A stretch of 53,134 nucleotides of DNA from positions 60,235 through 113,368 of the forward strand of contig DMSQ01000027.1 of NCBI GenBank assembly GCA_003457135.1, given 5' to 3'. This document shows, piece by piece, positions 41,732-50,465 of the stretch. The notes under the pieces were generated by a model, which worked only from the letters and a program-made list of their open reading frames with translations, was not told the origin of the DNA and ran no database searches. The DNA comes from Prolixibacteraceae bacterium (GTDB taxonomy: Bacteria; Bacteroidota; Bacteroidia; Bacteroidales; Prolixibacteraceae). The position numbers and the translations under genes were made by a program. Position 1 is the first letter of the stretch. Each line of letters starts with the position of its first letter.

Positions 41732-43201
41732 TTATTTTATAAATTTAAATTCTGGCATAAAATTAAAAACTTCCGAAGGGATTCTTGAATGATTAAGTAT
41801 TTCAATCATTTTTTTGACCAATTCAGGATGATTACCAGCAATATTCTTTTCTTCACCCAGGTCAGTTTTCAGATCGTATAATTCTGTGGTCGTATTATCC
41901 GGAGTCAGTACATTATACCGAACCAGTTTCCAATTGCCCATCCGAAGAGCCTGTCTTCCTTTTAATTCGTGAAACTCCCAATACATGCTTTCATGTTGTT
42001 TTTGTCCCGCTTGTCCGGTTAAAGTTGGAAGAAATGAGATTCCATCCAGATTTTCAGGAGCAGGAATACCGGTAATTTCGGCAACTGTTGGCATCACATC
42101 CCAAAAAGCCGAAACATGGTCTGTTGTCGATCCGGCTCTAATTATTCCGGGCCAGCAGGCGATCATTGGCACCCGGATTCCGCCTTCGTACAAATCGCGT
42201 TTGTAGCCTTTCAAAGGACCGTTGCTGTCAAAATAGTCAGGGTCGGCGCCGCCTTCAAGATGCGGGCCATTATCGGATGAAAAGATGATGATCGTGTTTT
42301 TATCCAGTCCGAGTTCTTTCAGCTTTGCAACCACTTCGCCCACCTGTTTGTCGAGCAAGGTAACCATAGCCGCAAAGGCCGCGTGAGTTTCATTTTGTCT
42401 TCCGTAACCACCTTTCCTGAATGTTTCCGATTTGGGTTCAACTCCTTTAAATATTTTTTCCGGCATTAGTTTGCCCCTGAATTCCTTCAGGTTTTCTTCA
42501 GGAACCGACAATTCGGCATGAGGAATAGTGTTTGGGTAGAAAAGAAAAAATGGCTTGCCGGTTTTTGAAGGGTCATTTTTTCCGATAAACTGAAGAGCCC
42601 GTTTATGGATCAATTCAGGAGCATACTGGCCAGACTGATTATCGGAATTTCCTTTCAGGATAAGCTTTTGATCGTTGTCCCACAAATATTCGGGATAGTA
42701 ATTATGTGCCAGGTTTTGGGAATTGAATCCGAAAAATTCATCAAATCCTTGTTGGTTTGGATCACCCTCGGTACCAATAAAACCAAGACCCCATTTGCCG
42801 AACGCTCCGGTAGTGTATCCGGCTTGTTTCAGCATTTCGGCTAAAGTAAAGGCACTGGCCGAAATCGGATATTCCCCTTCAGGTTTCCATCCTTTATTTC
42901 CACGTATTGGAGTATGTCCGGTATGTAAACCGGTCATCAGCGATGAACGCGAAGGCGCACAAACTGTGCTTCCGGAATAATGCTGAGTGAATAGCATGCC
43001 CTGGCTTGCCAAACGGTCAATATTGGGAGTCTTGAATTTTTTCTGTCCGTAACAACTGAGATCGCCATAGCCCAAATCGTCGGCCAGGATATAGACGATG
43101 TTTGGCTTCAAATTTTTAACACCTCCGGTTTTGGCATCGCTTCCCGACAAAAAGAAAGAAAGAGCAGCAAGGCTGGTTAATATAGGTTTACCTGGATTCA
43201 T
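41732..43201 (-). CDS. Secreted S1-family sulfatase
   Basis: 489 residues with signal peptide (MNPGKPILTSLAALSFFLSG). NIVYILADDLGYGDLSCYG gives the metal-binding Asp pair. CAPSRSSLMTGLHTGH (about residue 80) is the formylglycine signature with Cys to be oxidised. IIIFSSDNGPHLEGG gives the second metal pair. Normal length. It should cut sulfate esters from sugars or aryl compounds in the periplasm. Its maturation needs a radical-SAM anSME enzyme, which is not in the window. Four bases after the MFS gene. Confidence 0.92.
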   Translation of the reverse strand: MNPGKPILTSLAALSFFLSGSDAKTGGVKNLKPNIVYILADDLGYGDLSCYGQKKFKTPNIDRLASQGMLFTQHYSGSTVCAPSRSSLMTGLHTGHTPIRGNKGWKPEGEYPISASAFTLAEMLKQAGYTTGAFGKWGLGFIGTEGDPNQQGFDEFFGFNSQNLAHNYYPEYLWDNDQKLILKGNSDNQSGQYAPELIHKRALQFIGKNDPSKTGKPFFLFYPNTIPHAELSVPEENLKEFRGKLMPEKIFKGVEPKSETFRKGGYGRQNETHAAFAAMVTLLDKQVGEVVAKLKELGLDKNTIIIFSSDNGPHLEGGADPDYFDSNGPLKGYKRDLYEGGIRVPMIACWPGIIRAGSTTDHVSAFWDVMPTVAEITGIPAPENLDGISFLPTLTGQAGQKQHESMYWEFHELKGRQALRMGNWKLVRYNVLTPDNTTTELYDLKTDLGEEKNIAGNHPELVKKMIEILNHSRIPSEVFNFMPEFKFIK

Positions 43202-43205
43202 AGGA

Positions 43206-44531
43206 TTATTTTATAATTTCTTTTTGAAGCGCTTCCAGTGATTTTCCTTTGGTCTCGACATACATGAATTTCACTACAAAAAACTGAAGCAGCATCATGG
43301 CAGCAAAAAACAGGAACGGGTAACCCCCTGATTTTGCAGCCATTACCGGAAAAGTCCACGAAACAACAGCGGCCATGGTCCAATGGGTAAAACTTCCCAA
43401 CGCCTGCCCTTTTGAGCGCACCGTGTTCGGAAATACTTCGCTGATGTAAACCCAGATAACCGCTCCCTGCGAAAAACCAAAAAACGCGATATAGCTGATT
43501 AAAAGCCATACCAATAAATTCTGATGGCTGTTGGTAAAAAAAATAAAAGCCACTCCTGAAAGCGAAACCGCAGTACCAATTGAACCGATCAACAATAGGA
43601 TTTTTCGCCCGACTTTATCAATGATTGACATGGCCAGCATGGTAAACAGCAGGTTGGTGGCGCCAATGGCCACACTTTGCAAATCGCCCGAAACCTTACT
43701 GAATCCGGCCTGGGCAAAAATATCGTTCAGGTAATACAGCAAGCCGTTTATTCCTGAAAGCTGGTTAAACATGGCAATGGACACCGCCAGAAAAATGGGA
43801 TAACCAAATTTTTTACTGAAGAGAACTTCTTTTCCGGTTTTCTTTTCTGACTCAATAGATTCCTGTATTTCTTCAATTTCCTTTTCAACAAATTCTTCTC
43901 CCGTTTCGTAGAGCACAGACCGGGCTTCATCAACCAATCCCATTTTTATAAGCCAGCGCGGACTGCGGGGAATGAAAAAGAGCGTAACAAAAAAGAGAAT
44001 GGACGGAATTGCCATCACTCCAAGTTTCCAACGCCATTCAACTTCACCTAAGCCAATCAAACCGACTAAATAATTGGAAAAATAGGCCATCAGGATACCA
44101 AGCACCACATTAAACTGAAACATGCCGACCAATCGTCCCCGGTATTTGGCCGGTGCAATTTCGGCAATGTACATCGGGCCAACCACCGAAACACCACCTA
44201 CCGCAATTCCACCAAGAAACCGGAAAAAGAGCAGCGAAATCCAACTAAAAGAAAAGGCACAGCCCAAAGCTGATAGGGTGTAAAAAACGGCCAGATAAAA
44301 AAGTATTTTCCTTCGCCCATACAAATCTGCCGGTTTTCCAACGACCATAGTGCCGATAATTGTCCCTATCAAGGCGATGGAAACGGTAAATCCAAGCCAG
44401 AATTTATCCAGACTGAATAGCTTTTCGAGCGACGAAGTTGCACCAGCTATTACCGCAGTATCGAATCCGAACAGAAATCCACCCAGAGCTGCGGTCAGGG
44501 TAATAAAGATTAGGCGATTGTTTAGTTTCAT
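43206..44531 (-). CDS. MFS sugar porter
   Basis: 441 residues from the ATG at 44531 (MKLNNRLIFITLTAALGG). A start at 44564 would lie inside the -7 box. Twelve membrane helices. Sugar-porter marks: GGFLFGFDTAVIAGA, DLYGRRKILF and DKVGRKILLL in the two half-repeat loops, PAKYRGRLVG, IPRSPRWLIKMG, and MYVETKGKSLEALQ at the end. It probably imports a monosaccharide released outside the inner membrane with proton symport. First gene of the operon with the sulfatase and the phosphoesterase. Confidence 0.92.
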   Translation of the reverse strand: MKLNNRLIFITLTAALGGFLFGFDTAVIAGATSSLEKLFSLDKFWLGFTVSIALIGTIIGTMVVGKPADLYGRRKILFYLAVFYTLSALGCAFSFSWISLLFFRFLGGIAVGGVSVVGPMYIAEIAPAKYRGRLVGMFQFNVVLGILMAYFSNYLVGLIGLGEVEWRWKLGVMAIPSILFFVTLFFIPRSPRWLIKMGLVDEARSVLYETGEEFVEKEIEEIQESIESEKKTGKEVLFSKKFGYPIFLAVSIAMFNQLSGINGLLYYLNDIFAQAGFSKVSGDLQSVAIGATNLLFTMLAMSIIDKVGRKILLLIGSIGTAVSLSGVAFIFFTNSHQNLLVWLLISYIAFFGFSQGAVIWVYISEVFPNTVRSKGQALGSFTHWTMAAVVSWTFPVMAAKSGGYPFLFFAAMMLLQFFVVKFMYVETKGKSLEALQKEIIK

Positions 44532-44561
44532 ATTGAAAGATGTAGTAATCGGAGCATTTCT

Positions 44562-44569
44562 CAAATTTA
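44562..44569 (-). promoter_or_regulatory. -7 box of the porter-sulfatase-phosphoesterase operon
   Basis: TAAATTTG on the minus strand, 30 bases before the ATG at 44531. No TTG at the usual distance. Confidence 0.5.
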
Positions 44570-44740
44570 GATAAATATCGGTTATTCCTGAATTTGTTCT
44601 GAACTATTTCATCTGCTTTTTTATTTCCCTTGTAAATCTGCCGGTATAAAGTACTTTTTCATCAACAAGTCGTCTTTGATTAGACTTTGAAATTTTGTAC
44701 TTTCACACTGGTAAAAGGAAATCAGGAAAAATAAATTCGA

Positions 44741-45043
44741 ATGCGTACAACAAAACCACAAGGTCCATTGAAAATCAGGACATTCCTTTTATGGGACGTA
44801 ACCCTCGAAGGATTTGATTTAATAAAAAACAAACAACTGGTCATTGAAAGAACTTGTTCTTTGGGGAATCTTTCAGATTTTAAAGAACTAGTTCGCTTCT
44901 ATGGATTCGAAACCATCAAAAGTGAACTTTTAAAATCTGCCTCACTAGATATAAAATCGCTCAACTTTTTTAGCCATTTTTTTAACATTCCGATAGAACA
45001 ATTCAAATGCTTTTCAAAGAAACCGTTGCACCTGCAACAATGA
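44741..45043 (+). CDS. Small orphan protein, DUF6922-like
   Basis: 100 residues. KIRTFLLWDVTLEGFDLIKN, then VIERTCSLGNLSDFKELVRF and YGFETIKSELLKS resemble the small proteins (DUF6922-like from memory) that often come just before AbiEii-type nucleotidyltransferase toxins in Bacteroidota. No such partner follows; the next gene, one base downstream, is glmM. So it may be a remnant antitoxin-like gene or may simply be co-transcribed with glmM. The link is weak and made without a search. Confidence 0.6.
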   Translation: MRTTKPQGPLKIRTFLLWDVTLEGFDLIKNKQLVIERTCSLGNLSDFKELVRFYGFETIKSELLKSASLDIKSLNFFSHFFNIPIEQFKCFSKKPLHLQQ

Positions 45044-45044
45044 A

Positions 45045-46439
45045 ATGTCCAATATGACCTTAATAAAATCAATATCAGGAATTCGCGGGACAATAGGCGG
45101 AAAACCCGGCGAAGGTTTAAGCCCGCTCGATGTGGTCAAATATACCGCGGCTTATGCCGAATGGGCAAAACAGCAACATCCCGGACAAACCATCACTATT
45201 GTAGTTGGCCGCGATGCCCGTATTTCGGGCCCGATGGTGCAATCGCTTGTTGTGGCAACGCTTTCAGGAATGGGCTGCATGGTTGTTGATTTGGGTATGG
45301 CAACTACTCCAACCACCGAAATTGCAGTGAAAGAAGAACAGGCACAGGGCGGAATAATCCTGACAGCAAGCCATAATCCCAAACAGTGGAATGCCCTGAA
45401 ATTGCTGAATTGCGATGGTGAATTTCTGAATGCTTCCGAGGGTGCGCTGGTTTTGGAAATCGCCGAAAATGAAACCTATCAGTTTGCTGAAGTTGATGAT
45501 TTAGGCGAAGTTTTTACCAAAGATTATACCGATATTCATATACAGCAAATCCTCGATCTGGAACTAGTTGATGTGGAAGCAATCCGGAATGCAAATTTCA
45601 AAGTAGCTATTGATGCCGTAAATTCGGTTGGCGGAATTGTTATACCAATTTTGTTAAAAGCTTTGGGGGTGAGTGAAATTGTTGAAATCAACTGCGAAGC
45701 AACCGGCCATTTTGCCCATACTCCTGAACCACTTCCTGAAAACCTGGTGGAAACCGCTGATATAATCCGCGAAAATTCTGTAGATGTTGGTTTTGTGGTT
45801 GATCCTGATGTTGACCGCCTGGCCATCATCAGCCAAGATGGTTCGATGTTTAACGAGGAATATTCGCTGGTTTCGATTGCTGATTATGTGCTGAGCCAGA
45901 CTCCCGGAAATACGGTTTCCAACTTATCGTCGTCGCGTGCCCTGCGCGATATTACCGAAAAACATGGAGGCAAATATTCGGCTGCAGCGGTTGGCGAAGT
46001 AAATGTGGTGGCCAAAATGAAAGCAACCGGCGCGGTAATTGGCGGTGAAGGAAATGGCGGAATTATATACCCTGCATCGCATTATGGCCGCGACTCGTTG
46101 GTTGGTATTGCTCTGTTTTTGACCTTGCTTGCCAAATCAGGACTAAAATGTTCGGAGTTGCGCAAAACATATCCCGATTATTTTATCTCGAAGAATAAAA
46201 TCGAACTCACTCCTGATATTGATGTGGATGGTATTCTGATTAAAATGAAAGAAAAATACATGCATGAACAAGTGACAGATATAGATGGCGTGAAGATTGA
46301 TTTTGCCGATCGTTGGGTACATCTCCGGAAATCGAATACCGAAGCGATTATCCGGATTTATGCCGAAGCTCCGTCAATGACAGAGGCTGATTTGCTTGCA
46401 CAAACCATTATTCAGGATATCCGGTCATTGATTTTCTGA
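45045..46439 (+). CDS. glmM: Phosphohexomutase, probably phosphoglucosamine mutase
   Basis: 464 residues. SISGIRGTIGGKPGEGLSP at the start, phospho-Ser loop LTASHNPKQWNALKLL (about 104), Mg loop DPDVDRLAI (about 246), sugar loop GEGNGGIIYP (about 330), and phosphate loop RKSNTEAIIRIYAEA near the end. GEGNGG instead of the E. coli GlmM-type GEQSGH means that phosphomannomutase/phosphoglucomutase activity is also possible. It supplies sugar phosphates for the cell envelope. Initiation one base after the preceding stop points to coupling. Confidence 0.87.
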   Translation: MSNMTLIKSISGIRGTIGGKPGEGLSPLDVVKYTAAYAEWAKQQHPGQTITIVVGRDARISGPMVQSLVVATLSGMGCMVVDLGMATTPTTEIAVKEEQAQGGIILTASHNPKQWNALKLLNCDGEFLNASEGALVLEIAENETYQFAEVDDLGEVFTKDYTDIHIQQILDLELVDVEAIRNANFKVAIDAVNSVGGIVIPILLKALGVSEIVEINCEATGHFAHTPEPLPENLVETADIIRENSVDVGFVVDPDVDRLAIISQDGSMFNEEYSLVSIADYVLSQTPGNTVSNLSSSRALRDITEKHGGKYSAAAVGEVNVVAKMKATGAVIGGEGNGGIIYPASHYGRDSLVGIALFLTLLAKSGLKCSELRKTYPDYFISKNKIELTPDIDVDGILIKMKEKYMHEQVTDIDGVKIDFADRWVHLRKSNTEAIIRIYAEAPSMTEADLLAQTIIQDIRSLIF

Positions 46440-46444
46440 ACAGA

Positions 46445-46486
46445 CAAGAACAGGCCAGTTGTCAAATGGTAACTGGCCTGTTCTTG
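46445..46486. terminator. Bidirectional terminator between glmM and the coiled-coil gene
   Basis: Perfect 16-bp stem (CAAGAACAGGCCAGTT with its complement at 46471-46486) around a 10-base loop, with T-rich sequence on the glmM side. It lies between the tail-to-tail genes, so it can serve both. Confidence 0.85.
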
Positions 46487-46518
46487 TTTATTCCTTTTTC
46501 CTCTTTTCTTTTTTCGAA

Positions 46519-47490
46519 TTATTGAATTCTTTCTTTTTTGGCGATTAATTGTAATACAATTAGTTCTTTTTCCTGAATCACTTTTTTTTGTATTTCCATT
46601 TTCAACTCGTTTCCTGCTATTCTGTTCTTAGCTGATGTGATGTCTGATTCCTTCGACTTGATTTTACTCTTGAACGATTTGTTTTTGCTAAATAAGTTTG
46701 ATTTTTCTTTTGCCAGTTCTTTTAATTCTTTTTTTGCAGCATCGTATTCAGGTGTTTTTTTTGTAATAGTTGTGAGTTTAACTTCCTTTGCTGTTATGTT
46801 TTCATTCAGCCTTACAATGGCACTTTCTACCTCAAATATTCCGGCATTAAGCTCCTGAATATCCGATTCGAAACGGGCGATTGCTTTTTCTTCTTTTCTT
46901 GAATCCGATTCAAAATCCTTTTTTACATCTTCCTGTCTCGATACTACTTTTTTTGCCTCTTTGATCTGATCGTCAACAACACTTTTATAGGCTTCTACGC
47001 CAAATTCATGAATATAACTTTTCAGGTTTTGTATTCGTTCCTGATCAACATTCGATTCGTTAATAAATATGGAATCGGTGTATTGAAAAAACGCGCTAAA
47101 CTGACAGCCATTTGGCATTTCGGACAATCGGGCATAAATGTCCATGGAATGATTGGTGATGGATGATTGTTCAATTGAACGGACATACAGTTCATCTCCT
47201 TTTTTCTCAACTTTGAGTTTGTCGCGGCTCACCTGATTTTCATTGCTTTTAAACGCATTGCCAATCTGCGTGGCCAGGTTGTCTAATCGTTCGCCAATAC
47301 CCCGGTTGTTGACATACTGCTTCCAAATTGGTTCAACATCCTTAGGTTTTGATTCAGGAATTATCATTGAAATGGACATTTGCAGGCCTTTTGACATGCC
47401 TTTTTCTTCAATTTCAACTTCAATCTTTTGCTGAGAACGGGCAAATAAACTGAATGTAAGGATTGCGGAAAGAATAAATAGTTTTTTCAT
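46519..47490 (-). CDS. Secreted coiled-coil protein, function unknown
   Basis: 323 residues with signal peptide MKKLFILSAILTFSLFARSQ. Residues 20-165 form an alpha/beta domain (MSISMIIPESKPKDVEPIWK, LYVRSIEQSSITNHSMDIYA) that resembles the conserved N-terminal part of several Bacteroidota hypothetical proteins. Residues about 185-320 are strongly charged heptad-like helix (IARFESDIQELNAGIFEVES). No enzyme motif. Monocistronic. Function not recognised. Confidence 0.7.
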   Translation of the reverse strand: MKKLFILSAILTFSLFARSQQKIEVEIEEKGMSKGLQMSISMIIPESKPKDVEPIWKQYVNNRGIGERLDNLATQIGNAFKSNENQVSRDKLKVEKKGDELYVRSIEQSSITNHSMDIYARLSEMPNGCQFSAFFQYTDSIFINESNVDQERIQNLKSYIHEFGVEAYKSVVDDQIKEAKKVVSRQEDVKKDFESDSRKEEKAIARFESDIQELNAGIFEVESAIVRLNENITAKEVKLTTITKKTPEYDAAKKELKELAKEKSNLFSKNKSFKSKIKSKESDITSAKNRIAGNELKMEIQKKVIQEKELIVLQLIAKKERIQ

Positions 47491-47583
47491 ATCTCTTTTT
47501 CGCTGTATAACGAAAAATAGATAACCAATGTTTAGGTTTTAATGATAAAATAGTATTCAGTATGAATAATTTAAAACTGAATT

Positions 47584-48795
47584 TTAACACCAGACTTTAC
47601 TTGGTTTGAGCGAGCCTTGATAATAAAGGATTTCCTGATAGTTTTTACATGGAAAGGCTATCAGGTGGGCCAGACTGCCTTTGCTTAACGAACCGCGATC
47701 CGAAAGTCGCAGGGCTTTTGCAGCACGGAAGGTGAGTGCTGCTAATGTTTCGGCGGTTGTAAGTTTTTCGTAAGCGCCAAACACAGCAGCTTGATTGAGC
47801 AGATCGCCCATGGGCGCCGAACCCGGGTTCCAGTCGGATGCGATAGCAATGCACATTCCTTTATCGAGCATCCGGCGGCCTTTTGGGAAAGGCAAACCCA
47901 AACCCATAGAGGCTCCAGGAAGCAAAACGCCAACCACATCAGATTTTGCCAGCAGATAGATATCTGAATCCGAACTCGATTCTAAATGGTCGGCGCTGCA
48001 GGCCTGGTACTCAACAGCCAACCGGCTTCCCAGACTTGAAAATTGATCGGCATGAACAGTAATTTCGAAGCCAAGTTTTTTTGCAGCATCCAGATAAATA
48101 CGTGCTTCTGTTTCGTCAAAAGCAATCGTGTCAACAAAAATATCGGCCCGACTGCTAAGGTTTTGAAGTTTTACCTGCGGAAGAATTTCATTAACCGCAA
48201 AGTTGACGTACTCACTTTTCGTTGAAAACTCAACCGGTTTGGTGTGGGCCGCCAAACAAGTAGAGATAAGCGAAATCTGATGTGATTGATTTGCTGTTTG
48301 GATTGCACGGAGCATTTTAAGTTCATCCTCCACCGAAAGTCCATAACCACTTTTTACTTCACAAGTAGTAACTCCATTTTGCAGTTGTTTGTCACAACGA
48401 TGCAGGAGCAGTTCTGTCAATTCCTGTTCACTGGCAGCTCTTGTGTGGGCGACGGTGCTATTTATTCCTCCTCCATTCAGGGCGATTTCCTGGTACGACT
48501 TGCCTGAAATGCGCATGGCGTAATCGCTGGCCCTGTCGCCTGCAAAACAGATGTGCGTATGCGCGTCAATGAATCCGGGTAATAAAACCATAGGTTCAGT
48601 AATCACTTCTTTTTCTGAAGCTGGAAATTTCGCTTTCAAATCGGTGTATTTCCCGACGGCCAGAATTTTTCCATGCGAAACCAAAACTCCTCCTTGCGAA
48701 ATAATTTCAAGCTGATCGTCGCTCAGTGCCCCTTTTAACGGCAGGTTGTGCATGGTCACGATCTGGGAAAACGGGCCAATGAGTTTAGTTACCAT
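47584..48795 (-). CDS. hutI: Imidazolonepropionase
   Basis: 403 residues from the ATG at 48795, which overlaps the hutU stop (ATGGTAA); a longer start at 48822 would lie deeper in hutU. Hydrolyses imidazolonepropionate to formiminoglutamate, the third step of histidine breakdown. Metal-binding DAHTHICFAGDR, substrate motif GGGINSTVAHTR, CEVKSGYGL, HADQFSSLGS and SDWNPGSAPMGDL. Last gene of the operon. Normal length. Confidence 0.95.
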   Translation of the reverse strand: MVTKLIGPFSQIVTMHNLPLKGALSDDQLEIISQGGVLVSHGKILAVGKYTDLKAKFPASEKEVITEPMVLLPGFIDAHTHICFAGDRASDYAMRISGKSYQEIALNGGGINSTVAHTRAASEQELTELLLHRCDKQLQNGVTTCEVKSGYGLSVEDELKMLRAIQTANQSHQISLISTCLAAHTKPVEFSTKSEYVNFAVNEILPQVKLQNLSSRADIFVDTIAFDETEARIYLDAAKKLGFEITVHADQFSSLGSRLAVEYQACSADHLESSSDSDIYLLAKSDVVGVLLPGASMGLGLPFPKGRRMLDKGMCIAIASDWNPGSAPMGDLLNQAAVFGAYEKLTTAETLAALTFRAAKALRLSDRGSLSKGSLAHLIAFPCKNYQEILYYQGSLKPSKVWC

Positions 48796-50465
48796 ATTTT
48801 GAGTCCAAATTTGGTTGCCCATTCAGTCGCTTTTTCATATCCTGCATCAGTATGGCGCAAAACGCCCATAGCCGGATCGTTGAACAGAACCCGTCGGATA
48901 CACCGTTCGGCGCGATCAGTTCCGTCGGCCAGAATTACCATTCCGGCATGTTGCGAAAAACCTATGCCCACGCCGCCTCCGTGATGAAAGGATACCCAGG
49001 TCGCGCCACCGGATGTATTTGCCAGCAGGTTTAGCAATGGCCAGTCGGAAATCGCATCAGAGCCATCTTTCATGGCTTCGGTTTCGCGGTTTGGAGAAGC
49101 AACTGATCCACTGTCCAGGTGATCGCGGCCAATCACAATAGGAGCTTTTACTTTTCCGGTACGAACCAGATCGTTGAATATCATTCCGGCTTTCTCGCGT
49201 TCGCCCACACCCAGCCAACAAATACGCGCCGGAAGTCCCTGGAAAGCGATTTTGTGGCGGGCTTCCTTCAGCCAGTGGACTAAATGTTTATTTTCGGGAA
49301 AAGCTTCCATTAATGCCTGATCCGTAGTATAGATGTCTTCAGGATCACCTGACAAAGCTACCCAACGGAACGGCCCCTTCCCTTCGCAGAAAAGCGGACG
49401 GATGTATTCAGGAACAAAACCGGGAATGGAATAAGCATCAAGAGTCCCTCCCTGCAGAGCATATTCGCGGATGTTGTTGCCGTAATCGAATACTTTCGAA
49501 CCGCGTGCTTTCATTTCGAGCATAAACGTCACATGCCGCGCTATCGAAGCGATTGATTTTTGTTTGTACAATTCCGGATTCTCTTTTCGCAAAATCAATG
49601 CTTCGGATAAAGTCATTCCGTTTGGAACATAGCCGTAAACGGGTTCGTGAGCCGAAGTCTGGTCGGTCAGGATATCCGGAATGATGTCATCTTTCAACAA
49701 ACGCTCCAGCACATCACCTGCATCGCCAACCAGTCCTACCGATATAGCTTCACCATTTGCTTTTGCTTCCAGTGTCCATCTTACAGCTTCTTCATACGAA
49801 AAGGTCATTTTATCAATGTAGCGCGATGCGATCCGTTTTTTAATGCTTTCAGGATCGATATCAATGCCCAGAAAGGTTGCACCAGCCAGAGTTGCAGCGA
49901 GTGGTTGGGCGCCGCCCATTCCACCCATTCCTCCTGAAACGATCAGGCGATGTTTGAGGTCGCCGTTGAAATACTTCTCACCGCAGGCTACAAAAGTTTC
50001 GTGTGTACCCTGAAGAATTCCCTGCGAACCAATGTAAATCCAGCTTCCGGCAGTCATCTGGCCGTACATCATCAGCCCTTCTTCTTTCAGTTTGTAGAAA
50101 TGTTCCCAGGTGGCCCATTTCGGAACTAAATTGCTGTTGGCAATCAGCACACGTGGAGCTTCAGGATGAGATCGAAGGATACCGACCGGTTTTCCGGATT
50201 GAACCAAAAGGCAATGGTTTTCGTCGAGTTTAAGTAAAATTTCGATAATTTTCAGCACCGATTCGCGGTTGCGGGCTGCCTGTCCGGTTCCGCCGTAAAC
50301 GACCAGTTCAGCAGGATTTTCGGCTACCTCTGCATCCAAATTATTCAGGAGCATACGAAGTGGGGCTTCAGTCTGCCATGATAAGGCGTTCAGTTGGCTG
50401 CCACGCGGCGCTTTGTAGCTGGGGTGCGAGGCATATTGTTTAGTAAATTCCGTAAACTTCGTCAT
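48789..50465 (-). CDS. hutU: Urocanate hydratase
   Basis: 558 residues. Adds water to urocanate using bound NAD. YGGTGQAARN, the Gly-rich NAD loop VSGGMGGMGGAQPLAATLA, DQTSAHEPVYGYVPNGMTL, and PARICWLGVGEREKAG with the conserved Cys region, plus SFHHGGGVGIGFSQHAGMV near the end. It overlaps hutH by 26 bases at its start and hutI by seven bases at its end. Confidence 0.96.
   Translation of the reverse strand: MTKFTEFTKQYASHPSYKAPRGSQLNALSWQTEAPLRMLLNNLDAEVAENPAELVVYGGTGQAARNRESVLKIIEILLKLDENHCLLVQSGKPVGILRSHPEAPRVLIANSNLVPKWATWEHFYKLKEEGLMMYGQMTAGSWIYIGSQGILQGTHETFVACGEKYFNGDLKHRLIVSGGMGGMGGAQPLAATLAGATFLGIDIDPESIKKRIASRYIDKMTFSYEEAVRWTLEAKANGEAISVGLVGDAGDVLERLLKDDIIPDILTDQTSAHEPVYGYVPNGMTLSEALILRKENPELYKQKSIASIARHVTFMLEMKARGSKVFDYGNNIREYALQGGTLDAYSIPGFVPEYIRPLFCEGKGPFRWVALSGDPEDIYTTDQALMEAFPENKHLVHWLKEARHKIAFQGLPARICWLGVGEREKAGMIFNDLVRTGKVKAPIVIGRDHLDSGSVASPNRETEAMKDGSDAISDWPLLNLLANTSGGATWVSFHHGGGVGIGFSQHAGMVILADGTDRAERCIRRVLFNDPAMGVLRHTDAGYEKATEWATKFGLKIW

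Noticed and set aside
44741..45043. A full AbiE-type toxin-antitoxin system
   Set aside because: No nucleotidyltransferase toxin follows; the next gene is a phosphohexomutase.
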